DNA of 64,000 nucleotides from Alisma plantago-aquatica. Lineage: Eukaryota; Streptophyta; Magnoliopsida; Alismatales; Alismataceae. Positions 10,181-22,117 of this stretch are shown here, piece after piece; the first letter of the stretch is position 1, and every line of letters starts with the position of its first letter. The notes under the pieces were generated by a model, which searched no databases, was not told the DNA's origin, and saw only the letters and a program-made list of their open reading frames with translations. The stretch spans positions 1,337,800,915-1,337,864,914 of the forward strand of contig OY856409.1 of NCBI GenBank assembly GCA_963693085.1. The letters are read 5' to 3'. Position numbers and translations under genes: made by a program.

Positions 10181-12913
10181 GTGAATCAAATGCAATTTTT
10201 ATTTGAGATTCCACCATCCACTTCCACAAGATATGTGTCGGATGTTTTTCTATCAAACTTTTTTCCAATCTAACACTGGGTTATCAAACTAGTCTGTTAC
10301 ATGCTCGGTCAATAAGTCATACTTGATTTACCTTTATTTGGTACCTCAACTCTTGCATCCATTATTTTGAATTACTAGATTCAATCTTAACCTATAGAAT
10401 TCAAATTCCAGTTGATATCATCCTCATTTAAAATTTTAATTTGGTGATTACCTTGCTCATATAGGTTTACAAACCATTCATTCAATATTCTCTCCTAAGG
10501 GTATGGTAATACCTCAAATTCTCAGTTGTCCTAAAAGAGTTTTTAACTTAAGTGTTTATTCTTCACATCATTTCCATTTCTAATATGGAATGCATTTGTT
10601 TCCTCTCTCACACTCATAACATGATGAAATAAGCATTTGGCTGTAGTTCAAATACAAAGCTCATCCCATTCCAAGAGTAGAAATGGTGCATCCACACATT
10701 ACCATTTTAATTTCATATTTAGGTTGAATCCCTCTCAACATGACTCTAAACCATACATGGTTTTCATTTCACAATATTCTTATATTTCTTGAAGTTAAGA
10801 ACCTTCCTCACTCTTAAGGTTGTGTAATTCCATTGTTGCTTGACTTCTTATATATTTCTCATTACCCTTAGTCATCTCCTTAAGTTTCTAGAGTGTCGAA
10901 ACTTTTAGAGTGATCTCATCCTTATGCATATAGGTAGTCACTCTCACATTTACCCCTTGGTCCACATGAACTCATGAAGGTGGCCAACCTCCTAACCCAT
11001 GGGCCTTAGGCAAACATAGCCATTACCTCCTAGCCATTTGTGCATTTAGGGAACAATAAAATCCTAATCCCATTGGTTTCAACCCTTCTTGACCTTAGGA
11101 TTGACTTAGGTTCTATTGATATATCATGACTTTATTATATTTCAACCCACATTTTGCTTACAGTTTATCTGATAATGTCCAAGAACATTATATCCTTTTG
11201 AATTCTTTCACCTAAATTTCCTTCATATCTTAGGGTACCCATAATTTTTTATGCCCCTTTTTGGGATCATGGTGACATATCCATCTGGGCCCATCCTGTT
11301 CAATCAGTCACTTCCATAGTAACTTTTATTCATGTCCCTTAGAGATGGTTCACATGGGTGCAAAGAATATTACTAAATATATGTGCTTTTGCATTTCATG
11401 CTCTTAATCTCTCAAATTTTAAGTGAGCTTTAATGTTATCTCAATTCTTGAACCCCAGGACAAGATAAAACTAATACTTAACAATACTAAGGATCACAAA
11501 AAATACTCAAACCCAAATTTTTATTATTAAAATAGGACATGTCCCTCATGTACATTTCCTGTTATTCCATTCATGCATTTTCTACCTGAGAGTTATATCA
11601 TTACCTCCCGTGATCTACCACTCAATAGTTGGATCACTACTGGTACTTTACTACCACATATTGAAGTGTTTGGATATAATGAGGTCGATGTATTATATCT
11701 CTTATGTTCTGGTCTTCAAGAACACTACCTAATGTCACATCCATTCACCATTTCTCAAGATTGGACCAGTTCATATGTACATATGATAGCATGATACTGC
11801 TAAACCAACTTGTGTGAGTGGCTCATCAAACATATATCAAAGTCCAAGTGGGTTTCCTTCAACTCAAAACTTGAGGGGGATGCCATGCTTAATCTCTATG
11901 AACTCACTCAACCTTGTGAGCATTATATGCACTAGATACCACCAGTTCCCCTCTTAGTCTAGGAACCTCAGGTTTACCCCCTTAGCATTGGTCAATTAAG
12001 ATGCATGACTTAGCCACTCAAGCACGTACCAAACTAAAGCATGATATGGCATCTCTTTCACATAAACAACCCTTAGATTCCTACACAACAAACTACCAAT
12101 CTGAGTATGACGCTTCACAACATATTATCATTCTGTACTTCTCCAAGATCTTGGGACTCTCTTTCCTTCACCTCGATGGTAGGTACTCATATCATCTACA
12201 CATTTGTATAAGAAGTCCCCTTCTCTGTCTCTAGGGAGTGGTCCTTTCAAGGACATCTAGGGTACAACAAGCTTCTAGGGATCATGCATACAATAACTCA
12301 ACTCATTCACTCATGGATTGTTTAGTTTAGGATGTATCATATAAATATTTCTCAAAAGTCCTCATGTTTTGGAGTCTAGGTTCCCAACCTTCTCCTTTTG
12401 GGTCCCACTCACTTAGGAGTTAACCCTATCACTGGTCCTAACACTAATCCCCCCCCCCTTTGTAGAAGAGGTTGAGGCTCCTATAGATTCACATTTTATC
12501 CTCACCTAGCTTATCTTATTTGAAGAAGCACACACACATGTATCTTATGTCCAAATTTCAAAACTAAGGTCAAATTTTCAAAACCAAGTGAGGTCATAAT
12601 AAACCATATTATCTCACGATGTAATACTAAACTCCTTGTCTAGTTCATCTAGTATGCCAATCTCATAATCCTACAGACATTAACCCTTTGGATTAGAACT
12701 AATATCTTTTCTAACCATGATACAACTTGATTTCACATAGATGCACGTCTATTTCCTACTTTTATCTATGTGGGGACACACATCCTGCTAGGGTTCCTAC
12801 CATAAGGGGTTTAGAGTTTCTAGTCATGACATGATCTTAGGGTTTAATCCTCTCTTAGATTATTTCTCCACTCTTAGGTTGACCCAGTTAGGTTGGGACA
12901 CCAATCCTAAAAG
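10181..12913. other. Decayed internal region of the old chromovirus
   Basis: By position this should hold reverse transcriptase, RNase H and protease on the minus strand, but I cannot recognise the FIDD or other motifs. Small plus-strand frames (11573-11794, 12001-12234) have no domain support. A C10 run occurs near 12448. Either the region is extremely mutated or it was replaced by unrelated sequence. Confidence 0.4.
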
Positions 12914-12918
12914 TTGCA

Positions 12919-14599
12919 TTATGTGCACAAATCATATCATCTTTTGGATCATGTTTGGTTGCATTTCCATTTTGTTTTGACTCAATTATCACTCTCATTC
13001 ATGCTAAATTCTATATATTTTGCTATTCTTACTTGTCTCATGGTTTGGATTGTAGGTACTAAATTTTGTAATGAAATGATGAGGAATATATCATATTATT
13101 ACTTATTGGATCATTCCTCAAGTATCTACATGTTTTGCGGTTCGAAACTGTGCAAATACCACTTTTTACGACATGTAAATCAGACCTACATGCTGAAAGT
13201 TATGAGCAGAATACACAACAACCCAAAACAGCAGACCAAAATTTCTAGAAAGTTGCACGGCGTGCATTTCTTCAGCGCACGATGTGCGCAGTGCATTCTT
13301 GAGCCATTGACACACCTTGTCTTAAAAAAGACACGTCGTGCACTTGGGAGTGTCGAGGCTGAAAGTTTCTGGAAAGTTGCACGGTGTGTATTTCTTCAGC
13401 GCACGCCGTGTGCAATGCATTCTGGAGCAAACTGAAAGTTTCTGGAAAGTTGCACAATGTGCACTTTGGGTGCACGCCGTGCGCCTGTCAGTTTCAACAA
13501 TTTTCAAATATGACTCCTTTCATTTTAAAATATGAAACCACTCTATGGAGCGGTTATGGACGGTCATAATTCAAAGGACTTTCATCCCAGAGAAGGTCTA
13601 GAGTAAGGGAGAGTGATTTTGGGTGGAAGAAGGTGGTTTCTTACCAAAGAACCCCCATTCTTCCTCTCTTCTTCTCCATTGTCTTCTCTGAAGGTGCAAT
13701 AGAGCTTCTTCACTCCATAAAGCTTCTTGGGAGAGAAGTTTGTCTGGTTTGCAGTAGCTATAGGAGTGGGATTTCATCCTCAAGTCGGAATTTTACCTCT
13801 TCTTGGGTTACACCTTGGGTTTACTTAGCTTTTCCTTTTCTAAACCATGTTGAATTCTAAAAATTTTGCACATTTTATGTTGTACACCATTATGGATGAG
13901 TAGACTCTTTTCTTGGGCATGGGAGAGTAGCTCCCATGTCATAGCATGTAAGGAACATGATAATTTCGTACTAAATGCTAAGTTGTTTGTTTTTCCACCT
14001 TGTGAGTACTAATTTCTTCTTGTTTGCATGTATGGCTAGCCACCTTATGTGTATGTTTTATGCTCTTTTGCTTGATCTGATAAGATCGGTGGGAGACTAA
14101 GGAGGTACTCTCTTGGCAACTCCTTCTTTACCATGAGAGTGGAAATTATGGAGTTGAAGAGTAGGTTTGTGATCCAAAATGAAATTCATACATGGGAATG
14201 TTGAATTGAGTTAGGATTGTTGTACTTGCATCGAGAGGTGAAGTGCAACATACAACTCTCTTTTAAAACAAGTTCTTAGTATGTTTAGATTTCATGCTCC
14301 TATTTTATTCTATGATATATTGGTGAAATCCTAGGTCTAAGATCCTTCCATATCTGAATCTTAACCTTTCTTAAGTGATAATTTACTATTTTGTTTTAAA
14401 TATATAATTTAGTTGTTCTAATACAATCATCTTGTGTACAACAATCTAGATTATTGAAAATTATAACTCTTGCGCCTAACTAACCAATTCTCCTTATGTT
14501 CGGCCTTGACTACAACTACTCTCGTATACTTGCGGGAAATATCTAATTGAGTAAAAGATAATTTATATGATTGAAACTCGTTAGTGTAAACAACCAACA
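12919..14599 (+). repeat. 5' LTR of the gag-only element
   Basis: It begins TTATGTGCACAAATC and ends AACCAACA, matching 17928-19605 throughout. The placement follows the TTGCA duplication; the strict TG terminus would lie a few bases inside (12922 or 12924). It contains a cluster of CpG inverted repeats near 13250-13500. Confidence 0.85.
13250..13500. repeat. GCACGCCGTGC inverted-repeat cluster in the 5' LTR
   Basis: Two to three imperfect units of the form CTGAAAGTTTCTGGAAAG followed by TTGCACGGCGTGCA-like and GCGCACGCCGTGCGC-like palindromes and TGCATTCTGGAGC. Palindromes vary mostly at CpG (CG to TG or CA). The matching cluster in the 3' LTR is at 18230-18530 and has one more unit at its start. 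The cause and function are unknown. Confidence 0.75.
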
Positions 14600-14605
14600 A
14601 GTTTT

Positions 14606-14623
14606 TGGCATTGTTGTCGGGGA
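14606..14623 (+). other. Primer binding site, tRNA-Asp type
   Basis: TGGCATTGTTGTCGGGGA lies 6 bp after the 5' LTR. It equals the site used by Athila/Tat elements (complement of the tRNA-Asp 3' end) except at four places, all transitions (C to T, or G to A). Confidence 0.8.
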
Positions 14624-14733
14624 GCATCGGTATTCCTATTAAAGTAAGAGTTGTTGATAAGTAAATGAGACTAGATCACAACTTTCATATCCACCATCAT
14701 ATCCACCATCATATCCAGAAATCATAATTCATC

Positions 14734-16680
14734 ATGATCATCATAATTTGTTGTATCTTCCATGTTTGTTTTTGTATCTCACTCACCTTGTTTATTTGCA
14801 GGAACATATGGGGTGTTCATAAAATGATCCTTGAACTGTGCATATCTCTACATTCAGAAAATGAACACATCATTTGCATCCCTCATCGAGAAAGAAGGAG
14901 AAAAATTCAAACATGTATGGAGGAATCACAACTCACACAACCATCATCCATGTCACCATCATCCAAACAACATTCACCCATGCCACCTTCATCCACACCA
15001 CCATCATTCACACCTAATTCACCACCATCATATAAACAACCAAAACCCATACCACATTCTTCTACACCTTCATATCCACCACCTTCATCCATACCACATA
15101 CACCACCACCATCTACGTCACATCCACCTAATCCTTCAGATCCACATGAAAAACTAGTCAAGGAGGATGACCTTCCCCTTAAGGACTACTTTGGTATAGC
15201 TGCAATGCACATGACTGGGCCTATTAATATTTCAAAATTTGAGGCAGAGGAGTTTTCTATTAGCCCAGCCCTCATACAATTGCTACAGCTGAATGCATTT
15301 GGAGGGACACCAATGGAGGATCCAAACCTCCACATTACTGAATTTCTGCAGATGCTAAGCACCATAAAGATATATGGCGTTCCTACTGATAGGATACGCC
15401 TAATCCTTTTTCCATTCTCTCGTAGACATAGAGACAAGGCATGGCTCTATACTTTGCCAAAGAAGTCAATCGACACTTGGGAGGAGCTTCTAAAGGTCTT
15501 TTTGGCAAGATATTTTCCACTTAGCAAAACTTTACAGCTAAGGAGTCAACTCATCAATTATTCTCAAAGGGATGGAGAGACCTTGTATGATACATGAGAG
15601 AGGTTCAAAGATCTTCAACATCTTTTTCCACATCACGGTCTAAGTAATTGACTTCTATTGCAATCTTTCTATAATGGTTTGTGCTACAATACAAGGATGT
15701 TTATTGATGCAGCTGCAAACGGAGCTCTAATGAACAAATCTTATGGAGAATCTTATGCTATTATTGAAGATATGAAAGCAAACCATTACCAATGGAGCTC
15801 GGATACAAGCTACCAACCATCTTATTCAGCTACTACATCTGAGATACAAGTGGGGAATCACATGGTTGATGCTATAGACATAATTGCAGCAAAGCTAGAC
15901 ACTTTATCACAAAGGTTTGAGAAGCTAAGCACATTACCATTTCAAGTAGCCAATAGTATTTGTGATGCATGTGGGTTGCTTGGACACTCATCTTCTACAT
16001 GTTATGCTTCTTCTATTTATTCTCCAATGGACTACACTCCACCGAGCTTCTACAGCAATGCGAACTCAAATTTCATTCAGCCACAACAACTACAAGTAAC
16101 TTCTAGATTAGAGTCCATACTTGCAACATTTATTTCAACTCAAATGCAGCAAAATGAGGAGTTCCATCAACAAAGACAATCAATGAAGGGTGCCATTTTC
16201 CAACTCTCTTCTAAGGTGGCCGATATTGCCACTCATGCACACATTTTGGAGAAACAAATTGCCCAGCAAGCTCTTTTTAACAAAGAAGCATTTCCACCTT
16301 TCTTTCCTAGTCCACCGGAGATGAATCCTACATATTTTAGGCCGGTGACATTGAAGAATGGAGTTGTTATAGAGGTATATCCTTCAAAGTATGATTATGT
16401 TGATACCCATGATGATTATGAAGTTGCAACTAAAGGGGAGAAAGCTACAACACATGCTCTACATGTCGATTCTTTAAGCAAGCCACATGTCCTTCCCCCT
16501 CACACTCTAGATGACACATTTCTTTATAATGAGAACACTCTTCCCAACTCATATTTTGATGATGATTCAAAGGGGAATGAAAAGACAAATCGTATTGGTA
16601 TACAAAAGACTATTCTTACTGCAGCTAATAGGTGCTTTTTCTTGCCCCCAAATCAAGGACATATTTGCAAGGAGGCATAA
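14734..16680 (+). pseudogene. gag: gag polyprotein (Athila/Tat type), broken by two in-frame stops
   Basis: Two frames (14734-15597 and 15658-16680) are in the same phase and form one gag. The first has a Pro/Ser/His-rich N-terminus (about residues 68-140) and then the retrotransposon gag domain with MEDPNLHITEFLQM, RLILFPFS and KVFLARYFPL. The second starts with the end of that domain (SFYNGLCYNTR) and has a CCHC zinc knuckle CDACGLLGHSSSTC (15961-16002), then a Gln-rich and coiled region. The stops at 15595-15597 and 15649-15651 are TGA where Trp (TGG) is normal for the family, each one G-to-A change. The true start is uncertain: the first Met lies in hydrophobic leader-like sequence, so a Met near 14914 is more plausible. 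Gag packages element RNA. Confidence 0.85.
15961..16002 (+). other. CCHC zinc knuckle of gag
   Basis: CDACGLLGHSSSTC has exact C-x2-C-x4-H-x4-C spacing, the nucleic-acid-binding knuckle of retroelement gag. All four metal ligands are intact. Confidence 0.85.
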
Positions 16681-17927
16681 ATCTTTAGTACAACAATTTC
16701 TAGCTGCAAATCAGAGCACCGGTCCTCCATGGACTTTGATGTTTCTACCATGATGAGGTACCCGGTTGCAACCTTTTTAGTTTGATTTATGCAGTGAGGA
16801 CAATATAGATTTCAAGCTTAGGGGGGATCAACCAGATGGTAACCTAGTTCTTTTAGCTTTTCCCTTTCATGTTATTTGCTTCTTGTCATTTACTTTTGTT
16901 TTATGTTCACATTTTAGTCTTTTATTTTCAATTCTACTCTTCTTGTGGCAAATCTATTATGATATGAGGTTTATCTTTTATATGTGGATAGAACTCCTAT
17001 GGTTAATTGATCATCCCTCTTTTGATGCGAAATATCATTTGAAGAAATTGTAACAAACATGCAGTAATCAAATGAAACCTTTTGGCCATCAACATGTGCT
17101 TAACTCTGGTTTATGCTTCTAGCCTGAATATTCATCTTTCACATCCTTGATTGCTTAAAACATGTAATGGTTTCAATTTTTGTGAGTAAATCAACTTTAT
17201 AACATCATTTAGAATACAAGATACCCTTGCTAAGATCTTAGTGCATTTTCAACCACTCTTTCAATGAAAAAACTTTCAAAACAAATGAATGAAATCTAGA
17301 TAATGTTACAATTTAGTTGACTCTCCTATGTTTTGGAAAAATTTTAAAATTTCTTTTGGCTTATTTCACCCTCATAACTCATAACAGATGGCTAAACCGC
17401 CCACATATCATGCTGGCCTAGTGTAAGTCTGATCTGGCCACGATGGTTAGGTGGTATGTCTTAAAAGAGGGTAAAATACCCCCACCGGCACTCTATGTGT
17501 GCATAAGCCTACATTAGCAGCCGAGTGTCGGAACACATAATACATTGTCACATCATTTTTTGGAAAGAAGGAGAGTACAACTAAAATTGTTAATTTTAAC
17601 TAAGATTTCATCTTTTGTATGCTTAATAGTTGAGAGTTTGAGTTGCACATCCATTAATTGCTTGGCTTGACCATCCAAATTCTACTTAGTGTTGTTTAAT
17701 TGCTTGATTCATTTAATTTTGACCACCCCTGCTAAACTAAAAATCTCTTTCTTAGGTGTTTAAGTTGAATTGATGGCTATGAGTGTAAACATGTTGATCA
17801 TGGTTGGTTTGGTCTTAGACACATCTTTCATTTCATTTGATCTATGCATGAACTTGACAATTCCTTCATTTGTGTTTCTATGATCTTTTTGCTTGAGGAC
17901 AAGAAATGGTTTAAGCTTAGGGGGATT
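16681..17927 (+). other. 3' untranslated spacer and polypurine tract of the gag-only element
   Basis: There is no coding sequence. Two purine motifs of the lineage are present: AAGCTTAGGGGGGATC (about 16816) near the start and TTTAAGCTTAGGGGGATT (17910-17927) directly before the 3' LTR, preceded by GCTTGAGGACAAG. The double-tract layout is like the spacer at 700-2374. Confidence 0.75.
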
Positions 17928-19605
17928 TTAGGTGCACAAATCATATCATATTTTGGATCATGTTTGGTTGCATTTTCATGTTGTTTTGACTCAATTATCA
18001 CTCTCATTCATACTATATTCTATATTTTTTGCTATTCTTACTTGTCTCATGGATTGGATTGTAGGTACTATATTTTGCAATGAAATGATGAAGAATATAT
18101 CATATTATCACTTATTGGATCACTCCTCAAGTATCTACATATTTTGGGATTCGAAACTATGCAAATACCACTTTTTACGGCATGTAAATCAGACCTACAC
18201 GCTGAAAGTTATGAGCAGAATACACAACAACCCAGAACAACCAGGTACACGTCGTGTTTAAAAATACACGCCGTGCACCTGGGAGCATCAAGCAGACCAA
18301 AGTTTCTAGAAAGTTGCACGACATGTATTTCTTAAGCGCACGACGAGCGCAGTGCATTCTGGAGCCATTGATATGTCGTGCACCTGGGAGTGTCGAGACT
18401 GAAAGTTTCTCAAAAGTTACACGACGTGCATTTCTTTAGTGCACGCCGTGCGCAGTGCATTCTGGAGCAAACTGAAAGTTTTTGGAAAGTTGCACGGCGT
18501 GCACTTTGGGTGCACGCCGTGTGCCTGTCATTTGCAGCAATTTTCAAATATGACTCCTTTCATTTTAAAAGACAAAACCACTCTATGGAGCAGTTATGGA
18601 CAGTCATAATTCAAAGGTATTTCATCCCAGAGCAGGTCTAGAGTAAGGGAGGGTGATTTTGGGTGGAAGAAGGTGGTTTCTTACCAAAGAACCCCCATTC
18701 TTCCTCTCTTCTTCTCCATTGTCTTCTCTGGAGGTGCAATAGAGCTTCTTCACTCCACAAAGATTCTCGATAGGGAAGTTGTCCAGTTTGGAGTAGCTGT
18801 AGGAGTGGGATTACACCTTGGGTTTACTTAGCTTTTCCTTCTCTAAACCATGTTGAATTCTGAAAATTTTGTACATTTTCTACTGTACACCATTATGGAC
18901 GGGTAGACTCTTTTCTTGGGCATGGGAGTGTAGCTTCCATGTCATAGCATGCATGTAAGGAACATGATAATTTCATACTAAATGCTAAGTTGTTTTTTTT
19001 CCACATTGTGAGTACTGGTTTCTTCTTTTCTGCATGTATGGCTGGCCACCTTATGTGTATGTTTTATGCTCTTTTGTTTGATTTGAGAAGATAGGTGGGA
19101 GAGTAAGGAGGTACTCTCTTGGAAACTCCTTCTTTACCATGAGAGTGGAAATTATGGAGTTGAGGAGTAGGTTTGTAATCCAAAATGAAATTCATACATG
19201 GGAATGTTGAATTGAGTTAGGATTGTTGTATTTGCACCGAGAGGTGAAGTGCAACATACAACTCTCTTTTAAAACAAGTTCTTAGTATGTTTAGATTTCA
19301 TGCTCCTATTTTATGCTATGATATGTTGGTAAAATCCTAGGTCTAAGATCCTTCCATATCTGAATCTTAACCTTTCTTAACTGATAATTTAATATTTTGT
19401 TTTAAATCTATAATTTAGTTGTTCTTATCCAATCATCTTGTATACAACGATCTAGATTATTGAAAATCATAACTTATTCGCCTAACTAACCAACACTCCT
19501 TGTGTTCAAACTCGACTACAACTACTCTTGTATACTTGTGGGAAATAGCTAGTTGAGTAAAAGATCATTCTTATGATTAAAACTCATTAGTGTAAACAAC
19601 CAACA
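17928..19605 (+). repeat. 3' LTR of the gag-only element
   Basis: It starts TTAGGTGCACAAATC and ends AACCAACA, followed by the TTGCA duplication. It carries an extra palindromic unit (about 18243-18290) that the 5' LTR lacks, while the 5' LTR has about 20 bp near 13320 that this copy lacks. It also lacks about 30 bp present near 13770-13800 in the 5' LTR. Confidence 0.85.
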
Positions 19606-19610
19606 TTGCA

Positions 19611-20190
19611 CTAAAGGGTTTCATATTTTCCTCATTATGTACTCACTTATTTCCCATTCCCTACGTGTACGTTCAACCCGCATTTGTATCCTGCATGCAT
19701 GGATGAAATCTTTGTATTTTCTCTTTCCTCTCTCCATTGTTTAAGGTTAGGGTAGGAACTATACCCCAACACCTTTAGGGTTTTTCCAAACACTCTAAAA
19801 TTGTGTCCATAACATCTTGTTTACATGCATTTTATTATATAATAGAGGATGCCTTAATTCCTAATATCCATAATCCTAGTACTCATAATGGATAAAGAGA
19901 ATAGTTGCAGACACTTGGGGGTTAGTGAGTGAAGGGGGTAGAGAAGTGATGAAAGTAGATGAGAAACCCTAGAGGTATTTTATTTCTATTAAAATCCTCT
20001 GACCTTGTTTAGGCTGGATACATAGGTCCGAGAGTCCTCTTAAGTCGACTAGTAGTGCGGAGGAAAATGTTGTCATCCCCCGAATCATGGTCCTTTCTAG
20101 ACACCATTGCCTCTACAAAACACTCTAATAGTTCCCTTTGGGCTCTACAAAACTCTTAAAATTTAATTATTATAGAGGTTAAATGGTAAA
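19611..20190 (-). other. 5' leader side of the old chromovirus interior
   Basis: This lies between the nested element and the primer site of the minus-strand chromovirus, so it should be leader and the start of gag. No frame of useful length remains. Confidence 0.5.
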
Positions 20191-20206
20191 CCAGGCTCTG
20201 ATACCA
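20191..20206 (-). other. Primer binding site, tRNA-iMet, of the old chromovirus
   Basis: The minus strand reads TGGTATCAGAGCCTGG, two bases after the LTR end (20209). This is the standard initiator-Met tRNA site of chromoviruses. It shows that 20209-23751 is the 5' LTR. Confidence 0.92.
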
Positions 20207-20756
20207 AATGTAATGACCTCACTTTTCAGCAACCCCCCAACTAAGGAAGGCCAAAAGATGAGAGCTTACAACATTGAGGTTTAGAAAATAACAAAAAATA
20301 AGTAATAAATTTTCACTAAATTGAAAATGAGTATGTACAAAGCAAACTTACCATAAAGGAATTATGTGATATGATTTTCTAGAGTTTGTAACATGAAATA
20401 AAACTAACTCACTAAATCCTCCAGAATTATATTACTACTTGTTTGTTTGGTGCCTTCTTCTTTGGATATCCATTTTTCTTTATGCTTGTAGGAATAATAG
20501 TAGATTATCCTAAAATGGCAAGAAATCAAAAATCGGTCAGTATAACAAGTTATACTGGTGTGTGGGGGAAACAAAAGTTTGCATCTAGTTGTAACAACAT
20601 AATCATATCAATCATTGTGTACAAAATAAAAAATAACATTTTAATCATGACTATTCAACCCTGATCTATCCAACCTCTATGAAACCCCTCTAGGGTATTG
20701 TCCCTGTAGCGGACATAGGCCACCTTCTTGGTGCCATATCAATCTTCCCCTATTAA

Positions 20757-20905
20757 AGTTGATGACATGTGATGTCCTCCCCTATTCAAACGAATGACCT
20801 TTGATGTCTTCCCCTATTCAGGAGGGACATTTGATGTCTTCCCCTATTTAGTCGGATGACCTTTAGTGTTTTTCCCTATTCAGACGGATGACCGTTGATG
20901 ATCCT
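20757..20905. repeat. Minisatellite of about 33 bp in the chromovirus LTR
   Basis: About five imperfect units share GATGACCTTTGATGTCTTCC and then CCTATTCAG. The partner LTR has about 2.5 units at 5690-5770, so the copy number changed after insertion. Confidence 0.8.
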
Positions 20906-22117
20906 CTAGCCCACAAGATTAATCATGATTCTCCATATACATCATATATCTAGAGGAGGCATATGATTTGAGCTAGTCATGTCCATATAATGTGATATCT
21001 ATATTGACTTTATAGTTTGTAGGAATAAGTAAACAATCAAGCATTTATTTGCAATCCATGCGGAAAATTGTAAGAAATCCATGGGAAACTAAAGCGGTTA
21101 TTCTTAGGCATAGCCACATACATTCCTCATGAGTACTTGATGTCTAAGAAAACAACCAACAAGAGCAACCAATCAAGCAACTATCCTGAAATTAAAGCAT
21201 AATACCCATGTGTTACTATTTTATCCAAAATCCATCATTAAGATTGACTAAGGTCCAAGTCAGGGCTTTATTATGGTTTTCGTCCCCTTAACTTTAATTA
21301 CCATATTTCATGCCCTTTTGGTTCACAAACCTTAATCTTAACATTAATTGCACTTTTAATCTCAAGGAAACCCTAACTCATCCAATCATGTGTTATTAAT
21401 GTAAAACTAGATCCAAGTTGTCCTTTTTATCCAAAAAGACCAAACTTTTATTATTTAAGATCAATTGAACATATTAAGATCATAAAAACTTAGAAATTAG
21501 GGATCTTATGCATTAAACCAATTAAAGATGCAATCTTTAGGTACATTTTTGAACTAGAGGAAAATCTAGGTCTTTATTATATTTTTACTGTATTCCTTAT
21601 ATTTTCTGAGCAAAAATCATGTATTACATGCTATCACTGGATTATGTACAATTTATTAGCATTCTTACAATTTTAATCTCAAATGATCAATTAGAAAAGG
21701 CCACATCAGTAAAGGAAAGCTTAATTGGTTAGGCCGCACTGGACTGGCCTGAACAATGGCCCACACCATCTCAGCTGAGCACTCTACATGGGAAACTTCG
21801 TAAAATAGACCCAAAAGACAAAGGAGCCCATACCTATCCGTGTAGAACTCAGGGGCAAAAATATCTTTTCAGCAGGTATCTCCTTCAACCTCGCAACTAG
21901 GCTCCAGTCTTGCTCATGGGTGAGTCAACAAATGGGACGATGTGACTCAATCTGTGAGGATAGAAAGCATGTTGACTGATAGCATTGAGAAGAAAAAGGG
22001 GGAGGATTGGTAGTAGGGAGGATTTCCCCCAAACCCCTATGATTTCTTACCTCTATCTCACTTCACGACGAGGGGATCAACGACCTTTTATAGTTTCGTC
22101 CAGGAGGGGTTGGCCAA

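Larger units (their letters stand above)
12919..19605 (+). mobile_element. Non-autonomous gag-only Athila-like gypsy element
   Basis: Two LTRs of about 1.68 kb (12919-14599 and 17928-19605) flank a 3.3-kb interior with a tRNA-Asp-like primer site (14606-14623), a broken gag reading frame and a polypurine tract (17911-17927). There is no protease, reverse transcriptase or integrase, so mobilisation would need a partner. The 5-bp duplication TTGCA (12914-12918 and 19606-19610) marks insertion into the old chromovirus; joining the flanks restores a continuous sequence. The LTRs differ by many transitions and by reciprocal indels, so the insertion is moderately old but younger than its host element. 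Confidence 0.88.

Noticed and set aside
13272..13569. Several overlapping short cysteine-rich frames
   Set aside because: They come from the repeated palindromic units of the LTR; they shift between the two LTR copies and are broken differently, so coding is unlikely.
14831..15161. Histidine-rich plus frame and Gly/Asp/Glu-rich minus frame over gag
   Set aside because: They are other-frame readings of the CCA/CAT-rich segment that codes the proline-rich part of gag.
20443..20664. Plus frame of 73 codons with a hydrophobic start
   Set aside because: It lies inside the chromovirus LTR, is absent from the partner LTR and has no domain support.
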